64,000 nt of DNA from Nakamurella multipartita DSM 44233 (GTDB lineage: Bacteria > Actinomycetota > Actinomycetes > Mycobacteriales > Nakamurellaceae), in contig NC_013235.1 of NCBI RefSeq assembly GCF_000024365.1, forward strand, positions 372,001-436,000, given 5' to 3'. Below, piece after piece: positions 25,685-34,565 of the stretch (positions are counted from its first letter, which is position 1; each line of letters starts with the position of its first letter). A model generated the notes under the pieces. It saw only the letters and a list, made by a program, of their open reading frames with translations. It did not search any database and was not told the origin of the DNA. The position numbers and the translations under genes were made by a program.

Positions 25685-26560
25685 CTAATCGACGGGACGG
25701 GCGTCAGGACCCCTGCGCTCGACCGGGCCCGGGCCGGCACGACGTTCGTGGACGACGTACAGCCCGACCAGCGCGACCGTCGTGGCCGGCATCCCGATCC
25801 CCATCAGCCAGGAAAGCGGTCGCTGCGGATCGAAGTCACTCAGCGACCGCAACGCCGCCACGCCCATCAGTCCCAGCATGATCAGGGCGACCTGCACGAG
25901 CAGACGGGCGCTGTCCCAGCGACGGTCGGCCAGGACTTCGATGCCGGCGAACCCCAGCGCGAAGATGGCGCCCACCACGCGCGCCGTGAGCGGGGTCAAC
26001 GACCACGGCCACACGGTGGCCGCCCAGCCCGGGGCCACGAACAGGACCAGAGCGACCAGGCACGCCAAGATTCCCACCGCGGCGATCGTCCCGGCTTCGG
26101 CGCCGGACAGCAGGAGCTCGTCGGGTGCGACGGGCACCGACTCCGCCCGGTTGAACCACCACGCCAGCAGCACCAGGATCGGGGCGCTGACATACAGGCC
26201 CGTCCAGATCCAGAAGGCCACGTTGCCGTGGACGAACCGGTCCCAATGGACGATCGTGGCGACCCCCAGCAGGGACGCGAACAGCGTGACGGGCAGGAAT
26301 CCGCCGGCGATCCGGTGCCACCGATCGGCGTACAGGGCGCGGGCGAAGTAGTAGGCGCCGCCGAGGTAGGCCGACGCGAGCATCATCGCGGTGAAATCCG
26401 GCGAGATCCGCCACGCGAACAGGCGTCCCGTGTCCTCGGCCGACGACCAGAAGTACAGCAGCACGAATCCGACCAGCAGGAACGGGGTGACGAAGGCGCA
26501 CAGTGCGCGCGTGGCCGGCCGGACCCGGTCCCGCGGCGCCGGCGCGACGGGCAGTTCCAT
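25685..26560 (-). CDS. Polytopic membrane protein, unknown function
   Basis: A 291-residue integral membrane protein with about eight predicted helices (for example FVTPFLLVGFVLLYFW, MMLASAYLGGAYYFARAL, PVTLFASLLGVATIV, APILVLLAWWF, IAAVGILACLVALVLFVA, VVGAIFALGFAGIEVL, VALIMLGLMGVAAL and MPATTVALVGLYVV). No transport or enzyme motif was recognised. The start MELPVAPAPRD at 26560 gives a normal short cytoplasmic tail; the longer frame from 26608 is unlikely. It lies 80 bp upstream of the protease-hydrolase fusion in the same direction, so co-transcription is possible. A 20-bp inverted repeat sits just upstream of it. Confidence 0.7.
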   Translation of the reverse strand: MELPVAPAPRDRVRPATRALCAFVTPFLLVGFVLLYFWSSAEDTGRLFAWRISPDFTAMMLASAYLGGAYYFARALYADRWHRIAGGFLPVTLFASLLGVATIVHWDRFVHGNVAFWIWTGLYVSAPILVLLAWWFNRAESVPVAPDELLLSGAEAGTIAAVGILACLVALVLFVAPGWAATVWPWSLTPLTARVVGAIFALGFAGIEVLADRRWDSARLLVQVALIMLGLMGVAALRSLSDFDPQRPLSWLMGIGMPATTVALVGLYVVHERRAGPGPVERRGPDARPVD

Positions 26561-26619
26561 CCCACCATGCTCGCACCGATTCGCGTGATTTGTCCCAATT
26601 GGATACACCCCTCTCCCAG

Positions 26620-26689
26620 TTGATCATGGCGTTCTCTGCGCCGTAGTCGGCGTGTCGTCGGCGTGTCGAGCAGAGAACGCCATGATCAA
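26620..26689. repeat. Perfect 20-bp inverted repeat with 30-nt loop
   Basis: The left arm is 26620-26639 (starts TTGATCATGG, ends TTCTCTGC) and the right arm is 26670-26689, its exact reverse complement. The 30-nt loop contains two copies of TCGGCGTGTCG. The element lies between two minus-strand genes and looks like a dispersed intergenic hairpin (REP/MITE-like) that may also end transcription of the upstream gene. No second copy was seen in this window. Confidence 0.85.
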
Positions 26690-26711
26690 TTCGTGGGGCG
26701 GGCGTTGCCGG

Positions 26712-27852
26712 TCAGGCGAAGAACGCGCGCAGATCGCCGACGACCATCTCCGGGACCTCCAGCGCGGCGTAGTGCCCGCCCCGGTCGAACTCGGACCAGT
26801 GCACGATCGCGGTGTTGTCCCGCTCGGCCAGCGGACGGATGGTCTGGAAGTCGTCCTTGAACACCGCGACCCCGGTCCGGCCGTGGCTGACCTGTGGTTC
26901 GGCTCCGGAGTGGGCCTCGGCGAAGTGGTAGCGGACCGCGGTCGCCGAGGTGTTGGTAAGCCAGTAGAGCGAGACCTGGGTGAGCACCTGCTCGGCGGTG
27001 ACCAGGCTGGTGCCGTTGCCGAAGTTCTCGAACAGCTCGCTGTAGGCAAGCTGGCCGACCGGGGAGTCGGACAGGGCGGCGGCGATGGTCTGCGGCCGGG
27101 TGCTGTTCATCGAGTTGTAGCCGCCCACCGACTGGAACCAGCCGAGGAATTCCAGGGCCGCAAACTCCTTCGGCCCGAACCCATCCATCTCCCCGTCGGC
27201 GCCGGAGGGGAACGAGAAGAGCTGCAGGACATGCGCGCCCAGGAAGCCGGGCGGGTTGCGGACGGCCAGCTCGCGCGAGACCATCGCGCCGCCGTCGCTG
27301 CCATGGGTGCCGTAGGAGTCGTAGCCGAGCCGGCGCATCAGGGTGTCGTAGACGCCGGCGACTGCGGCCATCGTCCAGTCCCCGCCGCCCGGGGCCGGGC
27401 TCAGTGGAGTGCTGACGCCGACGCCGGGCATGGACGGCACGACGACGTGGAAGGCGTCCTCGGCCCGACCGCCGTGCGCGACGGGGATCGACCAGCGGGC
27501 CGATCAGGTCGAGGAACTCGACGAAGGAGCCCGGGTAGGTGTGCAGGAGCAACAGCGGCCGCGCCCCGGCCTCGCCCGACTCGACGTGGACGAAGTGGAT
27601 GGTCTGGCCGTCGATCTCGGTCAGGAACTGCGGGACGGCATTCATTCGCGCTTCCTGGGCCCGCCAGTCGAAATCGAGCCAGCGAGTGACCATTTCCCGC
27701 AGGTAGGCCACCGGGGTGCCGTAGGACCAGGCATCGCCCGGGGCGGCGGCCGGGTAGCGGGTGTGTGCGAGTCGGGCGTGCAGGTCGTCCAGGGCCTCCT
27801 GCGGGATCTCGACGCGGAACGGGCGGATCGGGGCAGCGGTGGGGTTCGTCAT
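26712..27852 (-). pseudogene. Epoxide hydrolase, frameshifted
   Basis: An alpha/beta-fold epoxide hydrolase with the N-terminal EHN lid domain ([19 protein letters not shown] and [19 protein letters not shown]). The catalytic part has [14 protein letters not shown] (oxyanion motif), GSDGGAMVS with the nucleophilic Asp, and [10 protein letters not shown] with the catalytic His. The frame changes at 27483-27486: a run of four G on the plus strand is one longer than the protein requires (expected join [24 protein letters not shown]). Removing one base restores a protein of about 379 residues, so the gene is a near-intact pseudogene or carries a sequence error. It is divergent from the WYL regulator at 27929, which probably controls it. 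Confidence 0.85.
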
Positions 27853-27928
27853 GACCGCTACGCTAGGAAGGATTCAGGACCATTTCGTTCCTCAATGCCG
27901 GACAAGTTTGTGGGAACCGGAGGCGCGG

Positions 27929-28936
27929 ATGTTGACCAGCTCGGCCCGGCTGCTGTCCCTGCTCGGCTTGATGCAGTCACGCCGCCGCTGGGCCGGGCCG
28001 GAACTGGCCGAGCGTCTCGGGGTCAGCGACCGGACCGTTCGCAAGGACATCGACCGGTTGCGCTCGCTGGGCTATCCCGTGGACGCGGTGCGGGGAGCGG
28101 GCGGGTACTACGAGCTCGGGGTCGGCGCCTCGATGCCGCCCCTGCTGCTGGACGAGGACGAGGCGGTCGCCGTGGCGGTCGGATTGCGGGCCGCGAGTGG
28201 GATCGCCGGGATCGAGGAAACCAGCGTGCGCGCCCTGGCCAAGCTCGATGCGGTGCTGCCGCACCACCTGCAACGTCAGGTCGCCGCGGTGCACGAGGCC
28301 GTGGTCCAAGGTCCGGAGAACACCGGGTCCAACGTCGCGGACCCGGTGGTCGACGCCGGCCTGCTCACCGAGCTCTCCGCCGCGATCCGGGACCGGGTGG
28401 AGGTGCGCTTCGACTACCGGGCCGACCCCGATTCGGCTTTGAGCGCGGCTTCGGGCGCGGCTTCGGTCGTGGATCGCCGGCAGGTCGAGCCGTACCGGCT
28501 GGTCTCGTGGCAACGCCGGTGGTACCTGGTGGCCCGCGATGCCCGCACGGGCTCCTGGGCGCCCTACCGAGTCGATTGGCTGACTCTGAAAACTCCTGGT
28601 GGAAGGCACTTTCGGCCGGTATCGCGGCCCGAGGGCGAGGACACCGCCTTCGTGCTGCGCGAGGTCGCCTTCGCCGGCTGGGCGGTGCACGCACGGGTGC
28701 TGGTGGACGCCGGCGCCGACGAGGTGCTGGCTCGGATCAATCCGACGGTCGGCGTCGTCGAGCCGGTCGACGGGCAGCACTGCGTGCTGGTCACCGGTGG
28801 CGACAGCGTCGAGGTCGTCGCGGTGTGGATCGGCATGCTGGGCTTGGACTTTCATGTCGAGGGCCCGCCGGCTCTGGTGCAGGCGCTCCGGGTGCAGGCC
28901 CGGCGCTACGCCGCCGCGGTCCCGCCGGGCGAGTGA
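27929..28936 (+). CDS. WYL-domain transcriptional regulator
   Basis: A 335-residue DeoR-like HTH plus WYL protein. Residues about 5-60 form a winged helix (ARLLSLLGLMQSRRRWAGPELAERLGVSDRTVRKDIDRL). Residues about 140-230 form the ligand-binding WYL domain (VEVRFDYRAD, VDRRQVEPYRLVSWQRRWYLVARD, APYRVDWL), and a C-terminal WCX-like domain follows. WYL regulators bind nucleic-acid or nucleotide-type ligands, but most targets are unknown. The ATG at 27929 follows a CCGGAGG site and lies 76 bp from the divergent epoxide hydrolase start, the usual layout for a local regulator. Confidence 0.88.
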   Translation: MLTSSARLLSLLGLMQSRRRWAGPELAERLGVSDRTVRKDIDRLRSLGYPVDAVRGAGGYYELGVGASMPPLLLDEDEAVAVAVGLRAASGIAGIEETSVRALAKLDAVLPHHLQRQVAAVHEAVVQGPENTGSNVADPVVDAGLLTELSAAIRDRVEVRFDYRADPDSALSAASGAASVVDRRQVEPYRLVSWQRRWYLVARDARTGSWAPYRVDWLTLKTPGGRHFRPVSRPEGEDTAFVLREVAFAGWAVHARVLVDAGADEVLARINPTVGVVEPVDGQHCVLVTGGDSVEVVAVWIGMLGLDFHVEGPPALVQALRVQARRYAAAVPPGE

Positions 28937-29136
28937 CGTCATGGGCGAGGCACCCGATGGTCCCGCGACGGTTCGGGCGGTGCTGTCCGGCTCGGACCTG
29001 CCGGTTGCCGGGCCGCGTGAACCCCGGGGGCGGCGGCCGAGCGGTCGGACGAGGCTGTCGCCGAGCCGCGCTCGCCGGTACAGTCCGATCGTCAACGACG
29101 ATGCCGTCGCCGGTCGGGGTACGCAGAGGGGTCCAG

Positions 29137-29784
29137 ATGTCGGAGCGTATTGACCGGCAATGGCAGCCACCCGAGGATGCTCTCGCGACGACCGTCGAGG
29201 CCCGGAAGGGCGCGGGTTCGCCATGGGCCAAGGCACTTCGTGAGATGGGAGCGGTCGACCGGGCGGTCTATCAAGCGGTCGCCGACACACCCACCCCGCA
29301 CCTGGACGCCCACGTGCGCCGGCTCTCCAATGCCGCCAACTTTTCCCGGCTCTGGTTGGGTCTGGCCGCCGGGATCGCAGTGTTCGGCGGAAAGCGTGGT
29401 CACCGGGCGGCCCTGGAGGGGGTGGTCGCGATCGGCGCAACGTCGGCCGCGGTCAATCTCGGGATCAAGCCCATCGCCCGCCGGCGACGTCCGGAGCGCG
29501 CAGCGGACACGGGCCAGGCCCGGTTCGTGTCGATGCCCGGGTCCACCTCCTTTCCATCCGGCCATTCCGCGTCCGCGTTCGCATTCGCCTATGCCGTGGG
29601 CCGGCATCTGCCTGGTTTGGCGGTGCCCATCCGGCTGCTCGCCGGTGGGGTGGCGTACTCAAGAGTCCACACCGGTGTGCACTACCCCGGAGACGTCGCC
29701 ATCGGTTCCATCGTCGGCGCGGGCACGGCGGCCATTGTGGCCGCGGCATCCGACGGACTGTCCCGATCACGGCGCCGGGACTGA
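29137..29784 (+). CDS. PAP2-family phosphatase
   Basis: A 215-residue membrane phosphatase of the PAP2/undecaprenyl-diphosphatase superfamily. The three signature motifs are present: KPIARRRRPE (KxxxxxxRP), STSFPSGHSAS (PSGH) and SRVHTGVHYPGD (SRxxxxxHxxxD). Hydrophobic stretches lie at about 75-90, 95-110, 145-165 and 185-205. The likely substrate is a lipid phosphate or prenyl diphosphate at the outer membrane face. The ATG at 29137 is chosen behind GCAGAGGG. It is preceded by a 200-bp gap with nothing recognisable, and is convergent with the regulator at 29851. Confidence 0.87.
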   Translation: MSERIDRQWQPPEDALATTVEARKGAGSPWAKALREMGAVDRAVYQAVADTPTPHLDAHVRRLSNAANFSRLWLGLAAGIAVFGGKRGHRAALEGVVAIGATSAAVNLGIKPIARRRRPERAADTGQARFVSMPGSTSFPSGHSASAFAFAYAVGRHLPGLAVPIRLLAGGVAYSRVHTGVHYPGDVAIGSIVGAGTAAIVAAASDGLSRSRRRD

Positions 29785-29850
29785 CCGAGCAGAAAGGGTC
29801 TCCTCGTTCGCCCGGTGGCGTCCCGGCCGGGTGGGTACGCCGCCGGCCGG

Positions 29851-30540
29851 TCAGCTCGAGCCGGCCCGGTTCGGTGGGGACGTCGCGGCCATGAGCATCT
29901 CGGCGGCCTGCTGCAGGCCGGTGCCAAGGTAGCGGCCGGGGCAGTCCGGCCGGCCGCGATCAGCATCGAACGCCTCTCCGGCGTAGTAGACCGGAATGGC
30001 CAGGGCGTCAACGGCTTCGAGCGAAGCGATCGCCTGGGGCCGGCCTCGACGGTGGTGCGCGAAGACCACCACTGCGCTGGTGTCGGCGGCCCGTGCCGCG
30101 GTGGCGAGCATGCGCGTCGGGATGCGGGCGCCGAGCACCCAGCAGGGTCGGCGATGGCCCCGCAGCAGCAGCGCCAGGGATTCCGGACCGACCATGTCGC
30201 AGTCGCGGGGCCCGCAGGCGAGCAGAACCGTCCCGATGGGGTGCGGCGCCGGAAGCGACCAGCCGCATCGGTCCAACCACGCTCGGATGGTCTCGGTGGC
30301 GATCAGTTCCTGGAGGTGATCGCGTTCTCCGGTCGCCACCATCATCCGTAGTTGCCGCCGGACCGGGATCACGATCTCGTCGATGCACCGGCCGAGTCCG
30401 AGAACCGTTGCCGCGAGGTCGAGTTGGGCTTGGACGCGGACGGGATCGAGGTTGTCGGACACGCTGATGAGCTGACGGGTCGACCGCGCGGTGGGGGACC
30501 GGACATCCGGGACCGCGTCGATCGACGTCTCGTGGACCAC
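29851..30540 (-). CDS. HTH-less paralogue of MerR/B12-binding regulator
   Basis: A 229-residue protein aligned along its whole length with residues about 85-304 of the MerR-like regulator at 30819-31733, but with no N-terminal helix-turn-helix. The helical sub-domain has RDHLQELIATETIRAWLDRCGWSL, and the Rossmann-like part has LLACGPRDCDMVGPESLALLLRG. At the cobalamin-binding DxHxxG motif it reads DCDMVG, so the cobalt-ligating His is replaced by Asp and B12 binding is not expected in the standard way. The GTG at 30540 has a strong GGAAGGAG site. It may be a partner or decoy for its paralogue; that is inference. Confidence 0.75.
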   Translation of the reverse strand: MVHETSIDAVPDVRSPTARSTRQLISVSDNLDPVRVQAQLDLAATVLGLGRCIDEIVIPVRRQLRMMVATGERDHLQELIATETIRAWLDRCGWSLPAPHPIGTVLLACGPRDCDMVGPESLALLLRGHRRPCWVLGARIPTRMLATAARAADTSAVVVFAHHRRGRPQAIASLEAVDALAIPVYYAGEAFDADRGRPDCPGRYLGTGLQQAAEMLMAATSPPNRAGSS

Positions 30541-30818
30541 GCCCTGCTCCTTCCCGGGGAACGGGCACCGATCGCCGGGGTGGTGACCCGTGTCCGCGCG
30601 GCCGGGACCGGATGGCGCGGACACGGGTGGTTCGGCACTGGAAAGGCGAGCGGATTGTTCGATGCCCCCCGACCGGCATCGAGCGATCCGCTGCCCTACC
30701 GCTGTTCAGACTGCCTGGCGAAGGCGGGCCACGGACGGTTCCGGGCCGACTTGCATAGTTTTGGGCCTCGCTCGAGCACAGCCGAGCGAGCCCGCACCGT
30801 TTCCGGTTGGCGGCGCGA

Positions 30819-31733
30819 TCAGCCGCCGAGTTCGGTGGGCTCCAGGGCTTGGGTGAGGTCGGCGCAGGCATCCTGGACGCGGACGCCGAGGTAGCGTCCC
30901 GGGACGCCCCGACGGCTGCGCGGGGTGGAGAACGCGTTCCCGGCGTAGAAGACGTCGATGCCCAGCTCGTGGACGGCCCGGATCGACTCCACGGCGCGCA
31001 GGCGCCCGCTGGCCAGATGGGACACCACGATCACCGCGGCGGCCGAGGAGGCCCGGGCCGCGGCGGCCACCGTCGCGGTCGGGGCGCGAGCACCGAGCAG
31101 CCGGCACGGCCACCCTTGAGAGCGCAGCAGCAGGGCCATGGATTCCAGTCCGATGGTGTGCAGATCGCTGGGTCCGCAGGCCAGCAGGATCGGGCGGGAC
31201 CTGGTCGGGGCCGGCGCGAAGGCGCTTCGCCGGTCGAGCCAGGCTCGCACGGCCTCGGTGGCCATCCGCTCCTGGGCCACGTCGCAATGGCCGGCCGCCC
31301 ACCAGACTCCAACCTGCCGCATGGCCGGCAGCAGCACGTCGTCGAGGCAGCCGGCCAGGCCCAGGGCGTCCGCGGCTAGGTCGAGTCGCGCCCGGATCCC
31401 GGCGGCGTCCATCCGTTCGGCGGCGTCCAGGACACGCAGGATCAGCTCTTGCGCCTGGCCCTGCCCACCCAGCATGCGGCGGACCGACTGCGCGGCCAGC
31501 GCGGCTTGCTCGCCCCGGGCGATCTCGTCGCGCATCAGCCGCAACGCATTGACCTCATCGGGCCGATACCGGCGGTGCTGCCCGGACGGCCGCCCGCTCA
31601 GCTCAGGAATGCCGTACCTGAGTTCCCAGGACCGAAGGGTCGGCATCGGCACGCCCAGCAACCGGGCGACATCGGTGATGGGAATGCCCCGGGAGTCCCC
31701 CTTCTCGCCGTTCGGGCGGGTCGAGACCACCAT
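30819..31733 (-). CDS. MerR-family regulator with B12-binding domain (CarH/LitR-like)
   Basis: A 304-residue regulator. Residues about 16-75 are a MerR winged helix (ITDVARLLGVPMPTLRSWELRYG, QHRRYRPDEVNALRLMRDEIARG). Residues about 95-170 form the helical B12-capping domain with WW at 144-145 and AQERMATE at 153-160. Residues about 180-300 are a Rossmann cobalamin-binding domain with DLHTIG (Asp190, His192, Gly195). CarH-type members use adenosylcobalamin as a light sensor. The capping-domain EH pair of CarH is ER here, so photochemistry may differ. No carotenoid cluster adjoins it, and the targets are unknown. The paralogue at 29851 follows in the same direction after a 279-bp gap. Confidence 0.83.
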   Translation of the reverse strand: MVVSTRPNGEKGDSRGIPITDVARLLGVPMPTLRSWELRYGIPELSGRPSGQHRRYRPDEVNALRLMRDEIARGEQAALAAQSVRRMLGGQGQAQELILRVLDAAERMDAAGIRARLDLAADALGLAGCLDDVLLPAMRQVGVWWAAGHCDVAQERMATEAVRAWLDRRSAFAPAPTRSRPILLACGPSDLHTIGLESMALLLRSQGWPCRLLGARAPTATVAAAARASSAAAVIVVSHLASGRLRAVESIRAVHELGIDVFYAGNAFSTPRSRRGVPGRYLGVRVQDACADLTQALEPTELGG

Positions 31734-31918
31734 GCAGGACGCTCCTCGCTCCGGCTGCCGACCCCTTCACGCGGGAGTTCGCCGGGCTCCGATTCCGACA
31801 ATAGCCCTAAAACGCCCAATCGGCGGCTGTCGAGCCCAGCGGTGGCCGGCTCCGGCCCCGGGGACCAGGCTGTGGGTGTGGGGCTCGGCGAGCCGGGCCT
31901 CGAGGGAGAGGAGAGTTG

Positions 31919-32746
31919 ATGACCGACCCGAGTGCGTCTTCGTTCCGAGAGTTTCGCTTCGGCATCGTGGCCCCGTGCCTGGGCGGCCTGTCGACCTGGC
32001 GGGAACAGATCAGGCGCATTGCCGGCCATGGTTATTCGACGGTGCTGATGCCCGACTTCCCGCGCTTGCAGCCGGCTCCGGCTCCCGCCCTCGCCGTCGC
32101 GGCGTCGGTGGCCGACGTGCGGGTCGGGACCTGGGTCTACGCGGCCCCCTTCCGCGCACCCTGGCTCACCGCCTGGGAGGCGCACTCGCTGACGGTGCTC
32201 ACGGACGGTCGTTTCGAGATGGGCATCGGCGTGGGTCGGCCGGGGATCGAGGATGAGCTGCGGGAGCGGGGACTGCCCGTGCCAGGACCGGGTGAGCGGC
32301 TGGACCAGGTGCGCCAGACCGTCGCCGCACTGCGCGAGCTCGACGGCGGGTCGAGGCACACGCCGGTGGCGCTGGCGGTCAGTGGCCCCAAGGCCCGGGC
32401 CCTGGCGGCCGAGATCGCGGATACGGTCACCTTCGCGATGGCACCGAGCGAGCCCCGGGCCGCCGTGGAGCAGCGGATCCGCGACTTTCACAGCACCCGC
32501 GCCGTCGAGCTCTCGATGCACGTCCCGGTGGTCGGGGATGCCGTCTCCCCGTTCATGGCGCCCCCGACCACCGACACCACCGCATTGCGGGCGGCCGATT
32601 CCCTGGCCTACCTGCCGGCCGACCCGGCGGCGGCCGCCGATGAATTGCGTCGGCGACGGGAGGAGACCGGTGTCTCCTACATCGCCTTCGAGGCGAACGT
32701 GGCGGACCTGTTCGCTCCGCTCGTGGCCGAGCTGTCCGGATGCTGA
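31919..32746 (+). CDS. LLM-class (luciferase-like, probably F420-dependent) oxidoreductase
   Basis: A 275-residue TIM-barrel luciferase-like enzyme. Typical stretches are FRFGIVAPCLGGLSTWREQIRRI, VRVGTWVYAAPFRAPWLTAWEAHSLTVLTDGRFEMGIGVGRP and the C-terminal LPADPAAAADELRRRREETGVSYIAF. Actinobacterial members mostly use F420 rather than FMN; the substrate is unknown. The ATG at 31919 follows GGGAGAGGAGAG. It is divergent from the MerR/B12 regulator, which may control it, and is convergent with another F420-type gene at 32790. Confidence 0.85.
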   Translation: MTDPSASSFREFRFGIVAPCLGGLSTWREQIRRIAGHGYSTVLMPDFPRLQPAPAPALAVAASVADVRVGTWVYAAPFRAPWLTAWEAHSLTVLTDGRFEMGIGVGRPGIEDELRERGLPVPGPGERLDQVRQTVAALRELDGGSRHTPVALAVSGPKARALAAEIADTVTFAMAPSEPRAAVEQRIRDFHSTRAVELSMHVPVVGDAVSPFMAPPTTDTTALRAADSLAYLPADPAAAADELRRRREETGVSYIAFEANVADLFAPLVAELSGC

Positions 32747-32789
32747 CCCGCCGGCCTCGTCCCGCCGGCCGTCGCGCAGCCAGGGTCGG

Positions 32790-33290
32790 CTAGCCCGCGG
32801 GGGATGTCGTGGCCCGCGGTTCGAGAACGACCACCGCCGTTCCGGCGGGCCGCCGCGCCGCATACGCGTCCAGGTCGTGGTCGATCTCGGCCCACCGGGA
32901 CCACAACCGCGCCCGCTCGTCTCCCTGCGCACGCCGGGCCACGACCGGACGGACCCCGTCGCGGGTCTGCACCGTGGCCTCGGGTCGGGCCTGCAGATTC
33001 AGCCACCACGCCGGCTCGCCGGGACTCCAGCCGTTCATCGCCATCGTGACCAGGTTGTCGCCGTCCTGGACGTAGCCGATGAGGACGTGCCGCGGTTGGC
33101 CGGTGCGCCGGCCCCTCGTGGTCAGCCGGAGCGCGCCCCAGCGGTTCGGCTTCGGGCGCCACAATCCCAACCGGCCACGCGTCGTCCGCACGAGCAGACG
33201 ATGGCCGTACCAGAACAGCACGACGAACCAGCGCGGCGGCATCCGGTCGCGACGCCGCGGACCGGAATGTCTCGTCGACGGTGTGGCCAT
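32790..33290 (-). CDS. Ddn-like F420-dependent reductase
   Basis: A 166-residue deazaflavin-dependent nitroreductase-family protein (split-barrel fold). The family pattern is visible: LRLTTRGRRTGQPRHVLIGYVQDGDNLV, MAMNGWSPGEPAWWLNLQARPEATVQ and DHDLDAYAARRPAGTAVVVLEPR. Members use F420H2 to reduce quinones or nitro compounds and are restricted almost wholly to actinobacteria and relatives. The N-terminal 30 residues contain a hydrophobic stretch (RWFVVLFWYGHRLLV) that may contact membrane, as in Ddn. It is convergent with the LLM enzyme. Confidence 0.85.
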   Translation of the reverse strand: MATPSTRHSGPRRRDRMPPRWFVVLFWYGHRLLVRTTRGRLGLWRPKPNRWGALRLTTRGRRTGQPRHVLIGYVQDGDNLVTMAMNGWSPGEPAWWLNLQARPEATVQTRDGVRPVVARRAQGDERARLWSRWAEIDHDLDAYAARRPAGTAVVVLEPRATTSPAG

Positions 33291-33446
33291 CGTTCGAGCA
33301 TGGGGGCCTCGCTGCGGTCGAACCAGGGTCCAAGGTCATCGACCGCGGAGCCCGGGGTCAGGGCGCAGACACGCGGCTTGATCACCATGTGTGTCGGCGG
33401 CGGTCAGGGCATGGCGTTGATCCTGGAGAGGACGTGAGCGGAGTGC

Positions 33447-34526
33447 TCAGACCGGGCTGGCGAGCAGCTCCTTGAGGGCGGAGTCGACCTCGTCCAGGTA
33501 GGACTGCTCGAAGCCGAACAGCCCGAAGTGCCCGGCGATGCTGTGCAGCATGCGGACCTCGGCGCCCGGCGTCAGCGCGGCCTCGGGCTCGCAGTCCTGG
33601 GGCGGGAAGAACATGTCCTGCTCGATGGGCATGACGAAAACCTTGGCCGTGACGCGACTCAGGGCTGCTTTCAAGTCGCCGTCGGCGAGTCGGGCGACGT
33701 CGCCGCGCTGCCACTTCCAGGCCATGGTCAGCAAGGCGTTCGGGTCCATCAGACCAAAGAGCAGCCGGGTGAAGTTTTGCTGGAACTCCTCGTACGTCTC
33801 CCAGCCCAGACCCTCGACGACCGGTGGGATGGTCTTCCAGAAGCCCGACTTCCAGAACTCGGTGGTCAGGCCCATGATGGCCCAGATGTCGGCGTGCCGC
33901 CGCAAGCCATCGGCGACGTCGGTGTGGGCGGCGTAGTTGCCACCCGCCCAACCGGGGTCGCTGGTCAGCGCATCCATCAGCGTGCGGACGAACAGGAAGT
34001 CGTGTGGGGTGGCCTGTGCCGTCCCGGCGATCGGCGCCGCCCGCAGCACCTTCTCGGGGAAGCGCACCGCCCACTCCCAGGTCTGCTGGGCCCCCATCGA
34101 TCCGCCGACGACCAGGGCCAGGTGCTCGATGCCCCACTCTTGACGGAGCAGGGCCTCCTGCGCCCGGACGTCGTCGCCGATCCGGACGTGCGGGAAGTTG
34201 GCCATCGCGATCTCGGGGTCGTTGGTGGTGTGCGGTGAGGTCGATAGACCGTTGCCGATCTGGTTGATGACGACGATGAAGTACTTGGTCGGATCCAGGG
34301 CGCGACCCTCACCGAGGTAGACCTGCCACCAGGTGGCGTGCGTGCCCGAGAACCAGGTCGGGATGAGAATGACGTTGTCCTTGGCTTCGTTGAGCTCCCC
34401 GTAGGTCGCCACCGCCAGTTCCAGGTCGGGGATGACCCCGCCCTCCTCCAGCTCGAAGCGACCGATCGAGATCAACTCGTACGGTCCCTGCTGCTCGGCC
34501 GAGTAGAACGGGTTGTCCAGCGGCAT
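33447..34526 (-). CDS. Homoserine O-acetyltransferase-like alpha/beta hydrolase
   Basis: A 359-residue protein of the MetX-type alpha/beta-hydrolase family. It shows PDLELAVATYGELNEAKDNVILIPTWFSGTH, GNGLSTSPHTTNDPEIA, the nucleophile elbow GGSMGAQQTWEWAVRFPE, an acid in PIEQDMFFPP and the catalytic His in IAGHFGLFG. The substrate pocket is not obviously that of true MetX, and this branch includes acyltransferases and hydrolases of uncertain role, so methionine synthesis should not be assumed. The ATG at 34526 has an AAGGAGCTGGGC site and is preferred over the upstream start at 34565. It stands alone, with non-coding DNA upstream. Confidence 0.8.
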   Translation of the reverse strand: MPLDNPFYSAEQQGPYELISIGRFELEEGGVIPDLELAVATYGELNEAKDNVILIPTWFSGTHATWWQVYLGEGRALDPTKYFIVVINQIGNGLSTSPHTTNDPEIAMANFPHVRIGDDVRAQEALLRQEWGIEHLALVVGGSMGAQQTWEWAVRFPEKVLRAAPIAGTAQATPHDFLFVRTLMDALTSDPGWAGGNYAAHTDVADGLRRHADIWAIMGLTTEFWKSGFWKTIPPVVEGLGWETYEEFQQNFTRLLFGLMDPNALLTMAWKWQRGDVARLADGDLKAALSRVTAKVFVMPIEQDMFFPPQDCEPEAALTPGAEVRMLHSIAGHFGLFGFEQSYLDEVDSALKELLASPV

Positions 34527-34565
34527 GCCCAGCTCCTTGATCGCGAACCTCACGGGGACCTGCAC

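Noticed and set aside
33447-34526. Methionine-pathway metX assignment
   Set aside because: The fold and triad fit, but this branch includes other acyltransferases and no met genes are nearby, so only a family call is made.
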